DNA of 12,582 bases from Entamoeba invadens IP1. Taxonomy: Eukaryota > Evosea > Mastigamoebida > Endamoebidae. Positions within the stretch are counted from its first letter, which is position 1. Each line of letters opens with the position of its first letter. This document shows, in pieces, positions 1 to 9,408 of this stretch. The stretch is taken from assembly GCF_000330505.1 (NCBI RefSeq), contig NW_004191917.1:2879-15460 (forward strand), in the 5' to 3' direction. A program made the translations under genes and the position numbers. The notes under the pieces were generated by a model. That model was given only the letters and a program-made list of their open reading frames with translations, did no database searches and was not told the origin of the DNA.

Positions 1-3000
1 CATTGAAACATGTTGTACAACCATTTTTCACATTTATGGCAAGTACCATCGGATCTGTAATATCCATTAAAACAGGTAATACACCCTTTTGTTGTTTTAA
101 TGTTACACCCATCACTTGCATTTTCATCTCGTTTAAGTTGGTTGGTTGCTTTGCAAGATCCATTGGTTAAAACAAATCCTTCATTGCATTCAAATACAAT
201 CATCGTTTTTGTGGGAAAAGTCTTCATTGCGTATTTGATGTTATTGCCTATTACTTCACAATATTCTGCTTCAACAATAATCTCGTCAACTCGCATGAAT
301 GATATTTCACACTTCAAACATTTATTTAAGTGCGATTTTTGACAACTGAAATATTCTTTTGTTTTACATTCGTTAGTTGTTGTTAAAAGATATTCTTCCA
401 CACAAACAATACATTTGTCATTTTGACAAAATGAACATTTTTCCACAACACAATTTTTGCAAGTGTTTTCATTAATTGATTCTGTTTTAGAAACGCAACT
501 CACACAATCGTTGCCATCAATTGATCCACATTTATGATTAATAAAACACTTATTTTCTTTAACGTTGATAACAAATAAACCACCACATTGAAGTCCATGT
601 ATTTTTGAATTTACCATTTTACATTTGACACCGCTTGTTTCGTCTTGACATTCATGACACAAATTGTTATTATCAAGATATTGATCTTCCTTACATTTAA
701 ATATAACATTGTTGTCATACAAATAATCTTTGTTGTTCTCTTCACATATTCCATTTAAGTTAACGTTAGAATGTTTGTTACATTGAATACATTTTGTTGA
801 TGTTTTATTTTTATAATAATATTTACAAATTGACTCCTCGCAGTTCCCTGTTGTTGTGATTCCATTCCCACAATCTTCACATGTGATTTTTGTGTTTGTT
901 TTGCACAATTCTTTGTGTTCAAAAGGTTTACACATTTTATTTTGTAAATAAAATTCATTTTGACATTTTAGGCATTCGTTTTGTCCGTTTTGAATTTCAC
1001 AATTTTCGGTGTTATTCACACATTTGTTTCCAATAAAAGTTGTATTAATTCCACATTTGATACAATTTCCATTAACAGTTACAAATGGTGGGAAACACTC
1101 TTCACATCTTATTCCAAAATTTATTATATTTCGACACAATTTACAATTGGTTTTATTCTTATAACATTCATCACAAGTGCTCGAAGTGTTTTGGTAAAGG
1201 TGGCTTGGGCATTCACATAAATTGTCAACGACAATGAATGTATCTTTACAAGAAGTGCACTGATTTTTGTTGGTTTGGCTACAAGTTAAACAATTTGGAA
1301 TTGTATCACATTGAGAACAACGTTTTTCATCTGGGAAATACCCCAAAATACATTTTTGGCATCCATTTACAGCATCGCATGTGTTATTTTCACAATTTTC
1401 ATCACATAATACACATCGATTCTCATCAAAATATTTTCCTTTTTCGCATGTTAAACAACCATTTGAAAGATTATTTGAACATGTCAAACAAGTTTCATGA
1501 CATAAAGAACATATTTTGTTATTAACAAAATAGTGTTGGTTGCATTGGGTGCATCCGGTGGTATTTAAACATTTGTTTAGAGCACAATTTGTATCACATA
1601 AAATACACTGTCTTCCAACCAAATAACTTACTTTGTCTGTACATGATAGGCAGCCCGAACTTGAACCATTATCACATGTTAGACATTTTTCGTGACATTC
1701 AAAACAAGTCATATTGTTTTTATAATAGCCATTTTTACATTCAGTACAACCATTGATTGGATCACATTTGTTTACAGAACAGAAAGAACTACACTTTAAA
1801 CACTTTGCATTTTGAAGATAGTATTCTTGATTGCAAGAAAGACAATTTATACTTTGTGAAGAACATGTTTTACAATTTCCATTACATTGAGAACATCTTT
1901 TGTTTTCAATAAAAAACCCATCTGGACACAATGTACAGCCATTAACAACATCACAATGGTTTGTACAACGTGTATCGCAAACGGAACAATAGAAACCATT
2001 TCTATATGTTCCACTTGCACAAGTCAAACAATTATTTGCGTTTGAACCGGAACATGTAGCACATGATGTATGGCACAGTGAACACATATTGTCATTGACA
2101 TAGTATTTTTCCTTACACTCTGTGCATCCAGTATTATTAACACATTTTTTATCCACACAATTTAAATCACACTGCTTACATGTTCCGTCTTTTATGAAGT
2201 AATTTGCGACACAACTTTCACATTGATTGTATGCAGGTCCAGAACATTTTATACAATTTGGTGTGCATGGGCCACATCTTTTTCCCTCAACATAATAAGT
2301 ATTACTACATAAAGTACATCCATTTTGTAGACAAATAAGACAATTAACATCACAAAGTGAACAACCTTTATTGTCTTTGTAATAACCAATCCAACATTCA
2401 GTACATCCATCATAACTGTTACAACTCGAACAAAATTGACAAGATAAACATTTTCCATTATCTAAGTAAAAATTGGGATAACAATATGTGCAAATTTCAT
2501 AAGAGTTGCATATTTTGCAATTTGCGCTACAAGTTTCTCGTTTTAAAGTACCACCAACATGATATCCATTCAAATAAGAAGAACAAATTGATGGATCTGA
2601 ATCACAACGTTTACACTTGGGGTTTGAACATCGTTCGCAAGTTTTTGAAATATTTGAGTAATAATATCGATCATTACATTCAATACAACTACTTGAATTT
2701 CCAAATGAACATAATTTGCAATTTGTAACATTACAATTATTAGTATTGTTTGTACCAGTCTTTTGCATAAGATCATCAACTTTAATCATTTTTGAATCTG
2801 TATCAAACTTAATTGTAACATTCATTCCGTTTGGAAGTCCAACAACAAGTTCTGTTTCTTTAGCACATTTAATAATTAAATTAATATCATTTTCACTCAA
2901 TGATATGTAAGAACCTTTAATACTCCATTGATGCATAGAAGAACACTCGTTTATTGTGTTCACACAAACTATTTTATGTTTATCTTTACACCAATACAGA

Positions 3001-3041
3001 CCAATAGAAGGTAAGATAAATAGTAGTATATAAATATACAT
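1..3041 (-). CDS. Cysteine-rich CXXC-repeat surface protein, N-terminal 1013 residues (3' end beyond window)
   Basis: One uninterrupted minus-strand frame runs from an ATG at 3039-3041 to the left edge, 1013 codons without a stop, so the C-terminus lies outside the window. Residues 1-17 form a hydrophobic signal-peptide-like start (MYIYILLFILPSIGLYW). Residues 18-102 hold only four cysteines (18, 26, 33, 59). From Cys103 the protein consists of closely spaced CxxC motifs in furin/growth-factor-receptor-like modules, each ending in an aromatic turn such as GYY followed by a Cys. Modules are very regular at 291-609 and looser to 1013. Many N-x-S/T sites fit a secreted or surface protein. No membrane segment is visible. 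In Entamoeba such ectodomains occur on transmembrane kinases and in CXXC-rich lectin subunits (Igl), so a kinase domain past the edge is possible but unseen. All Gln codons are CAA/CAG, which supports the standard code. The gene is intact, unlike everything else in the window. Confidence 0.93.
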   Translation of the reverse strand, partial: MYIYILLFILPSIGLYWCKDKHKIVCVNTINECSSMHQWSIKGSYISLSENDINLIIKCAKETELVVGLPNGMNVTIKFDTDSKMIKVDDLMQKTGTNNTNNCNVTNCKLCSFGNSSSCIECNDRYYYSNISKTCERCSNPKCKRCDSDPSICSSYLNGYHVGGTLKRETCSANCKICNSYEICTYCYPNFYLDNGKCLSCQFCSSCNSYDGCTECWIGYYKDNKGCSLCDVNCLICLQNGCTLCSNTYYVEGKRCGPCTPNCIKCSGPAYNQCESCVANYFIKDGTCKQCDLNCVDKKCVNNTGCTECKEKYYVNDNMCSLCHTSCATCSGSNANNCLTCASGTYRNGFYCSVCDTRCTNHCDVVNGCTLCPDGFFIENKRCSQCNGNCKTCSSQSINCLSCNQEYYLQNAKCLKCSSFCSVNKCDPINGCTECKNGYYKNNMTCFECHEKCLTCDNGSSSGCLSCTDKVSYLVGRQCILCDTNCALNKCLNTTGCTQCNQHYFVNNKICSLCHETCLTCSNNLSNGCLTCEKGKYFDENRCVLCDENCENNTCDAVNGCQKCILGYFPDEKRCSQCDTIPNCLTCSQTNKNQCTSCKDTFIVVDNLCECPSHLYQNTSSTCDECYKNKTNCKLCRNIINFGIRCEECFPPFVTVNGNCIKCGINTTFIGNKCVNNTENCEIQNGQNECLKCQNEFYLQNKMCKPFEHKELCKTNTKITCEDCGNGITTTGNCEESICKYYYKNKTSTKCIQCNKHSNVNLNGICEENNKDYLYDNNVIFKCKEDQYLDNNNLCHECQDETSGVKCKMVNSKIHGLQCGGLFVINVKENKCFINHKCGSIDGNDCVSCVSKTESINENTCKNCVVEKCSFCQNDKCIVCVEEYLLTTTNECKTKEYFSCQKSHLNKCLKCEISFMRVDEIIVEAEYCEVIGNNIKYAMKTFPTKTMIVFECNEGFVLTNGSCKATNQLKRDENASDGCNIKTTKGCITCFNGYYRSDGTCHKCEKWLYNMFQ
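1215..2171 (-). repeat. Five tandem ~64-residue double CXXC modules inside the cysteine-rich gene
   Basis: Residues 291-609 are five successive units of 62-65 residues. Each starts with C-x3-C following a CxxC pair and holds two alternating half-modules. The first half carries x(3-4)-C-x4-GC-x2-C and an aromatic pair. The second half carries C-x2-C-x3-C-x2-C, a 6-8 residue loop, C-x2-C and a closing Cys. Upstream residues 103-290 contain related but less strictly alternating modules. The pattern points to growth of the ectodomain by duplication of a two-module unit. DNA identity between units is clearly lower than the amino-acid pattern similarity, so the duplications look old. Confidence 0.8.
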
Positions 3042-3090
3042 ATTTGTATTAATTATTGAGTTTATAAAATAGTATAATATTATAATTATT
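3042..3090 (-). promoter_or_regulatory. Possible core promoter of the cysteine-rich gene
   Basis: Read on the minus strand, the 50 bases before the ATG contain TATA-like AT tracts (for example TTTTATAAACTC around 3059-3070), with about 19 bases between the last such tract and the start codon. Entamoeba transcripts typically have very short 5' leaders and a TATA-like box about 30 bases from the start site. In sequence this AT-rich, such boxes arise by chance, so the call rests on position only. Confidence 0.2.
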
Positions 3091-4475
3091 TAAAATCTAT
3101 TATTATTTATTTTTTTATCAATTTTACAAATGAAAACAATTTAATTGTTTGTGTTGATAACATTTACATAAAACTATTAATTTTAAGTTACAATAACAAT
3201 TATTATTTATTAATATCAAAATAATATGTATAATTGTTTTGATTTTGGCACTATAAAAACATATACTTTAAATGTTAATGTTGTTTACAAAACTTATGGA
3301 ATGGTAAATGTGGTCAAATATTTATCTATTTGTTTGATTATAAGTCAAAATATAATAATATATAATTATATATTATGCAATAACCATAACCAAATTAAGT
3401 TATAACATTCAAATATTTATTGATAACATTGAAGGAATATAATATATAAAAAATGTTATATCAAGTTATATATAACACAAATCAAATGTATATATATAAT
3501 AATAATATCAAATATTCTTGATTAATATGTAAAAACAATCAAAGTAATGTTCTTTGTTATTATATTTATTATAGTAATATTTATATATGATGTTTATAAA
3601 CTATCTTTTCTTAATATATTGCAAGATTAGTTTTTTGAAAATTAACAATTATTATTATAATTATAAAATGGCAAATTACTAATTATATAAATTGTTGCAT
3701 AAATCTTGTTAAACTGTTATATATTAAAGCGTCACTAAATGTTATTTATTATCCATATTAAAACAAATTGTTGGATATAATAAAATTATTATATTATTTG
3801 TTTTAAATTGATAATACCTCTTTATAAAACTATAAAAATGTTAATATGTTATGTTTTAGATTGTATTGTTGTAAAATTGTTAAATTGTTATTTCAATTTT
3901 ATAATATTAATAAAAATGTCTGATTAATTTTAAATATAAACGTATAATTATAACTTGAAAACAATCGATGCTATTTATTTTTACTTAACAATTTGAATAA
4001 AAATTAAAAATTTTGGATATTAAAGGATATTGAAACATTTTAAAATAATATTATAACTAAAATTATTTAATATTTATTGGAAATTCTATTAAAATAAAAA
4101 ATAAATATTATATATATTATATACAAAATAGATAAATAAATATTGCAATAAGAATTAATCAATAATATAACAATAGAAATAAATATTCAAAATCATTTTA
4201 TATTATAGTATAATATAATAATACAATCAATCCATTATTAAAAATGTTTTTTTTAAAAAAAATAATTTTTTATTATATTATACACTATCATATCTTCTTA
4301 ATTATAAACAATTATTAATGCAATAACGATATTTTATAATAATTTAATATGTTATTTATACAATATAATATCATTTGAATTTATATTTAATGAACAATAA
4401 TTATTTTTTGTTGTTTAATTTTAATGTTGAAAAATTGTAATTAATATTTAATAAAATAATACAACAAAAAAACTC
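3042..4475. other. 1.4-kb extremely AT-rich non-coding spacer
   Basis: No reading frame longer than a few dozen codons and no recognisable gene, RNA or transposon end was found. The stretch is almost entirely A/T with runs such as TATATATAT and oligo-A/oligo-T tracts, visibly poorer in G+C than the flanking genes. The start of the cysteine-rich gene lies to its left and the 496-bp repeat begins abruptly at its right end, where composition changes. Confidence 0.7.
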
Positions 4476-4558
4476 GGATCATTAGAACAATTAGGGCAAC
4501 TTTAGTAAAAATGTGAAACGGTAAAAAATACATTTTTGGGACAAAACCCTTTATTGGC

Positions 4559-4635
4559 AATAACATTATTTTAATAACAAAAATTCAAATAACGTTATTC
4601 ATAAAAGAAAATACCAATAACAAAATCCAAATAAC
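4559..4635 (+). repeat. Subterminal AATAAC motif cluster, left copy
   Basis: AATAAC occurs five times on the same strand at 4559, 4573, 4588, 4616 and 4630. The third copy forms part of a perfect 12-bp palindrome, AATAACGTTATT (4588-4599). Repeated short motifs just inside a transposon end are typical transposase-binding sites, so this is a candidate subterminal binding array. The function is inferred from position only. The same cluster appears inverted at 10382-10458. Confidence 0.5.
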
Positions 4636-4759
4636 AAAAAAATACAACAATTTGTTTAAATTTTAAGAGGATGTCTTTTTCTCGTCGATCATCACCTCTT
4701 ATCCCAAGCCACAGCATATTTTGGTTGTTTTAAATGGATTTTAAAACCCAGTTATAGAC

Positions 4760-4788
4760 ACCTCTCATAGTAATAATACTTGAGAGGT
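4760..4788. repeat. Small hairpin within the repeat, left copy
   Basis: ACCTCTCA (4760-4767) and TGAGAGGT (4781-4788) are perfect 8-base complements around a 13-base loop. The stem is GC-rich for this region and is conserved exactly in the other copy (10229-10257). It could be a structural element or a protein site; nothing identifies its role. Confidence 0.45.
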
Positions 4789-5035
4789 CTTGTATCACTC
4801 AGGTTGTTGCTTTCTATTGTGTTAATGGATGCCAACAGATTAATAAAACAGATGTGAATGAAACAAACAGTATGAAATAAATTGTTTTTTTCGATTTTTT
4901 CTTTAAATAATTATAATTTTTAATTTATCACTTATTAACCCTGAATATATAATAAAGCTATTCAAAACTATAAAGTTTAAAATTTCAGAAGATAACGAGC
5001 ACGGGAGTTCAAAAGATAGTAAAGAAGATTGGGAA

Positions 5036-5749
5036 ATGAAACAAACTTCAAAAAATATAATAAAAAAAGATGTTGAAGATTATTTAAATGGTTCACACGA
5101 CAGTTCCATTAATAGTTATGAAGAACAAGAACAACCATTAAAAGATTACAAAGTTTCTGTTGATATGGCAACTGTTGTGATTCCACCAGAAGCAAAAACG
5201 ATAGAAAAATGGCCTTTTTGAAATCATACATTTGAGTCATTAATAATACCAAATCATATTTAGTCAATTTTAGAATATGCTTTAAACGGTTGTACGAACT
5301 TAAATAGTGTTGTTATTCGGGAGTCTGTGACTTAAATTGAAAAAAATGCATTTGATGGGTGCCCACTCACTTGCATTGTTTTTTCTAAAAATTTGACTTC
5401 GTTTTCTGATGGAAACCAATTGGTTTCTTTTACTATTCCTGATACCATTCAGAGTCTAAAGACAAATGTATTTTACTCAAATAACTTTTCAACTCAAGAT
5501 ATTACTTTTGGATCACAAAATCTTAACATCAACGGATTATCATCAATTGAAATGTCTGATAATATTACCCGAATTGTGCCAAATGCTTTTAGTTTATAAG
5601 AAAAACTAATTTACATCAAATTGTCAAATAAATTAACGAAGCTTCCCGATTGCAGTTTCATTGATGAACAAAGTTTACAATATGTTGATATTCCTAATTG
5701 TTCAAATATAATTAAACAAAGATGTTTTGAAAATTATCCATTTGAATAA
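5036..5749 (+). pseudogene. BspA-like leucine-rich-repeat protein pseudogene
   Basis: One plus-strand frame from 5036 to a TAA at 5747-5749 encodes about 237 codons with BspA/LRR_5-type repeats. Examples are LIIPNHI followed by ILEYALNGCTNLNSVVI, then SVT.IEKNAFDGC, FTIPDTIQSL, and IPNCSNIIKQRCFEN at the end, matching the family pattern of IP, a hydrophobic pair, AF and C. Such LRR proteins are surface-associated and abundant in Entamoeba and Trichomonas. The N-terminal ~45 residues are acidic and Ser/Asn-rich. The frame stays open upstream of 5036 into the abutting 496-bp repeat (back to 4907), so the true start is uncertain or lost. Four internal stops interrupt it: TGA 5219, TAG 5261, TAA 5333 and TAA 5597. 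No frameshift is needed. The protein is short, and 5' truncation by the repeat is likely. Confidence 0.82.
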
Positions 5750-6482
5750 GAATAAATATTAATATAAAACAATAACATTATAATAAATTATAAAAAGGCT
5801 TTTAATAATTAAAAAATTTAAAAAGGTTGTAATTGTTAATATACAAATACATGCAACTAAAATAAGTTGTCATACAATTGTATTCAAAAAAAATAAATAC
5901 AAAACAGTACAACAAATTATAGTTGAAAATACAATGCGTAACGGTTATTTAGAACTACATGAGATCTTTTGATTTTTTATTTTTTATTTTTAAACATTTT
6001 TTTATTATTTGAGTTGTAAACTTAAGATACTTTTTTTATTTTATGCACAAATAGTTTACAATTTTTTCATTTTCGTGTTAAAACCACATAATAAAAGTTG
6101 CAAAAAATGTACTCATTTTTAGTTTCAAATTCTTTCAAAACAATTTTCAACAAAAGTTCAAAAGTTAAATTTTAAAATATAGACTTCGAAGTAATTATTA
6201 TTTAAAAATAATCATTTCAATTTCAATTTCATTAACTCGATTTTTTGTATTATTCTGTTTTTTTCACTAATTGTTTTTAATGTTATTTATTTGATATTGT
6301 TTTTGTTTGGATTCTCATCTTTTTCAATTAACTCGTTAATATCATTTATCTTTCTTCCATTTTCTTTTGAATCTTAACAACAAGTGTAATAAAATAGTTT
6401 TAAAATATAATTTGTTCAAAAATAATCATTGAACTAATTTTTACAAAAAGACCACTAATTTAATCTGGCTTTTATTTTCAAG
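5750..6482. other. AT-rich spacer between LRR pseudogene and hAT element
   Basis: No supported gene, RNA or repeat was found. The segment is dominated by A/T runs and poly-T tracts. Its last seven bases (TTTCAAG, 6476-6482) are the left target duplication of the hAT insertion. Confidence 0.6.
6476..6482. repeat. Left target-site duplication of the hAT element
   Basis: TTTCAAG directly precedes the left terminal repeat and is repeated at 10727-10733 directly after the right one. hAT elements normally duplicate 8 bp. Here one base has been lost on one side: the left reads TTTTCAAG, the right TTTCAAGC. Confidence 0.8.
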
Positions 6483-6498
6483 CAGGGTTCATCAAATT
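6483..6498 (+). repeat. hAT left terminal inverted repeat
   Basis: CAGGGTTCATCAAATT is the exact reverse complement of 10711-10726. It is the 3' end of the element relative to the transposase gene, whose stop codon lies about 180 bases inside. Confidence 0.9.
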
Positions 6499-6675
6499 TG
6501 GATAAAAGGCTAGTTATGAAACACATTTTTTATTGAAACTTAAAAACAATAACATTTACGATATTGGTTTTTAATAATAATGTTATATTAGTAATAATCA
6601 AACTTTTAATAAAACTAAAACTAAAATAATAATATAAAAACTATAGTTACATAAAAGAATGCCTTTTTGTGTCAT

Positions 6676-9256
6676 TTATAAAAAATTAACTGATAATCTA
6701 ACATCTGTTGTTTTTACATCCATATTAGCACTGCTTGCATATAGATAAAACGAAAACAATGATTCAACTGCAGAAGATGTTGGTATCAGACTAACAATTA
6801 GAAAAACCAGTTTAGACAAATTGGGAAAATGTTTGTTACCAAATAATGCATCAAGGAGGCAAAACTTGCACATATTCTCCTGTGTATTTTCAATGATAAA
6901 TTTGTCAACTTCATTTCTGTGTATATCAATAAGAGCTTTCAACTCGGTAATTTCTGTATCTAAATATTTAATTGGTTTTTTAACTGTTATAATACCATTT
7001 TTATAATATTTTTCTGGAAAGTTATAATATTCCAAGTGTTTGTTAAAATCTTGGTATTTGTCCAACTCAATTTTTACTGAAGATTATTTGCAAGGATCAG
7101 CCTTAAATTTAACACATGTTGAATTGCAGAATCTGATGTTAAGCTCATTGACAAATTTAAGAAGTATAGTTCGACAAGATGTAACAAAGGTGTCCGGAGC
7201 TTTGAATGACAAGAATCTATTGACTGACTCGAAAGACGAAAAAACTCCATTCGTTATGTCTGTTATTCTTTCGTTGAGATTTGTAATCAAATAAATAACA
7301 TGAAGATATTCTTCGTTAATTAACCCAAATTTTTGCTGCATTTTGTCACAACAATTTTTTGAAATTTTAAGAATATCACAAAAAAGCCCAAAAATAGAGG
7401 GTTTTCACATCGAAAAAGTATATTTTTCTTCCTAAAAATTCATAGTAATTTACATCTTTAATAACATTTTTGTTGTTACTAATTAATTGACTTGTTTTGT
7501 ACCGTTCGATTAGTATATTATTAATCTTTTTGTCAATTTCCAGTTCTTTAAAAAATACATCAAAGTCTCTAAAATTGTTTATCAACTTTTCCACTACCAA
7601 TTCATGGTTAAACCAACGAGTATTACTCAATGTTGGTATATGTAAATGGTCCTTTTCTTTCCCACGAACACCCCAATACATATTCCATTGTGTAATGGTC
7701 ACATTATTACTTATAATTTTTGAAATCTCTAATAATAAATTTCCATCATTTGTATTCCATAAAAATTCTTCGGCGACATTAAGACGGTGACAGAGGCAAT
7801 AATGTGACATAAAAGTAGTTGAGACCAAACTGTCTGATGACTCTGTGATTACATCCCCTAAACTCTCTTTCACTTTTTTCTTTTTGCTAATCCTATTAGA
7901 GTTGCCACTCCACCTTTCCATCCTAACATTTGATTGCACCCATCACAAGTACAAAAAACACACTTTAAAAGTGGAGCATTTAACGAATCAAGTGCATAAA
8001 GAACCCATTTTGAAATGTTTACTGCAGTTGTTTTTTCAAACAATTCACCCAATACCAACTTTTTCTGTACAATAACAAAATTGTCTAAACTGAATCAAAA
8101 CACAAGTCCGATAATCTCCTTTCCATTCTTATGTGTTGAGTCTATTGCGATTCCATAACACACACCTCTGATATAATTGGATAATCTCCTCTTTGTCCTC
8201 TTTTCCTAACAGCGAAATCACTTTTGAATTAGTTCTATGACTAATATGAATTCGAGATGATAGTTCCAATTGACTTTTTTCGTCCAAAAATAGAAATATG
8301 AATACATCTACTATTTCAGCAACAACATGATTCTGACTTTGAGACATCCCAACGCTGTTTTTCAGGGTGCTGACAATTAAAGTAAATATCTTACTTTTGA
8401 TGTTGATAACTAGAAGATTGTTCTCTTATTGTTTTTGGTGTTTGATCAATAAAAATACCGACTAATTTCTTGGATATATCCAAAGCTTTCATATTTAATG
8501 ACAATAATTTGGTCATTTCTCTTGTTAATTTGTTATACAACTCTTGTGTTTTTGTAACATGTAAATTTTTATTTACATCACCGTTGTCGTTAAACGCTTC
8601 GTCTTCATTTTTTAAAGATTCTTCACATTCCATTGAAATTGTGTTGTTAGTGTTTGGTCCATCCATTTTTGTTTGACATTGAGTGTTGATGACACAATCC
8701 ATTCCAGATATAACTTCGTTATTATTAAACATTGAAATGATGTTATTATTAATCATTTTTTCGATTTGTGGATTGCCCCCCTTTTCGCTTTCATCTTCTG
8801 CTTCATAATCACAATCAATTTCAGTCATTTTTTTAAACTCATCAACACTTATAAAATCACATTTTTCGAAAGTTTGATTCACCGCAGTGCTCAAAGTATT
8901 TATTAATGTGTTTTTTCTAAAACAAGAGCACTCTTAATAATAGTTTTTCTGGGTTGAGAATGTATCGTTTTATTTAAATAGTTATCAATCGATTTCTGAG
9001 CTTCTTCAATGTAGAGTTGTTTTCTTGGTGCAAAGTCTTCTTCAAACACTTTCAACTTAGGTTGACTATAATATACACATGATTTATAATGAATTAAATT
9101 GCAATTTTTACCAAAACATCTCGAACAAAATGGACAATAATATACAACACCATGAGTAGTGTAGACTGGTATGGTTTTGTATTTGATACTGTTCTTTCGA
9201 AAGTTATTTTCTCGTCTGTTGTTTGTATCTCTTTTTTGTTTAACGGGCTTTTCCAT
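6676..9256 (-). pseudogene. hAT transposase pseudogene (multiple frameshifts and stops)
   Basis: Minus-strand reading pieces follow one another from ATG 9254-9256 to a stop at 6676. The first piece (117 residues) has a BED-like C41-x2-C44 ... H56-x3-C60 zinc finger. A charged linker follows. The RNase-H-like core keeps the first catalytic Asp in GIAIDST (codon 8140-8142), the second in TCDGCNQM (7942-7944), a CHRLN block, and TRW. The C-terminal dimerisation region (FPNLSKL ... PTSSAVESLFS) keeps the Glu (6763-6765). Breaks are frame changes near 8911-8916 (A6 run on the coding strand), 8370-8394, 8160-8190 (by a GT repeat), 7874-7885 (A run) and 7379-7396, plus stops TGA at 8095-8097 and TAA at 7084-7086. 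All three catalytic residues survive, but no single frame spans them. The protein, if intact, would cut and paste the hAT element. Confidence 0.88.
8370..8394 (-). other. 25-base GT...AG segment at a frame break (mini-intron or indel)
   Basis: On the coding strand this segment begins GTAAG and ends TCAG. Skipping it joins the frame that ends at stop 8391-8393 to the next conserved frame (downstream of 8369). The splice-like ends are good, but 25 nt is far below the usual Entamoeba intron length (about 45 or more) and the usual Entamoeba GTTTGT/TAG signals are absent. A chance indel in a pseudogene is the simpler view. Confidence 0.25.
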
Positions 9257-9353
9257 TTACTACTTTGTGTTTTAAGTTTTATTTTTTGTTTTTTTTAAAA
9301 ACCAAATTTATTCATATGTTTACTATAAAATTATGGTTTTTGTTAACAACTTA

Positions 9354-9408
9354 CAGTAGGGAAAATGGACCCGGTACTTTAGAAATGAATCCGAACCTTT
9401 AGTAAAAA
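9354..9408 (+). repeat. Left terminal inverted repeat of the nested MITE
   Basis: These 55 bases pair with 10506-10560 at 67% identity without gaps. Conservation concentrates in the outermost 14 bases and in bases 45-55. TA precedes it. Confidence 0.78.

Larger units (their letters stand above)
4476..4971 (+). repeat. Left copy of the 496-bp inverted repeat (truncated MITE copy)
   Basis: The stretch from GGATCATTAGAAC (4476) to TTCAAAACTAT (ending 4971) is the reverse complement of 10046-10541. Alignment is ungapped; I find only four substitutions, at 4914, 4917, 4923 and 4926. It contains no gene. The right copy is the end of a 1207-bp TA-flanked element. This copy lacks a clean version of that element's outermost 19 bases: only 11 or 12 of the 19 upstream positions match, although AACT next to the boundary is shared. 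It also lacks the remaining ~690 internal bases, so it is a fragment rather than a complete insertion. It ends immediately upstream of the LRR pseudogene. Confidence 0.93.

Noticed and set aside
2249..2779. Short frames on both strands overlapping the cysteine-rich gene (e.g. 2357-2728 plus, 2570-2779 minus)
   Set aside because: They lie in other frames of a continuous 1013-codon gene with clear domain structure. Their Cys/His/Asn-rich composition is a by-product of CXXC coding.
1..3041. Giardia-type variant surface protein
   Set aside because: CXXC repeats alone resemble VSPs, but the base composition is far too AT-rich, and the BspA-like LRR and hAT/pogo context does not fit Giardia.
3042..4475. 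Origin or centromere-like function for the AT-rich stretch
   Set aside because: Extreme AT content is common between genes in such genomes, and no repeat array or defined motif supports a specific role.
5036..5749. Ciliate- or diplomonad-type code with TAA/TAG read as glutamine
   Set aside because: The intact 1013-codon gene uses only CAA/CAG for Gln and no in-frame TAA/TAG, which would be very unlikely under a reassigned code.
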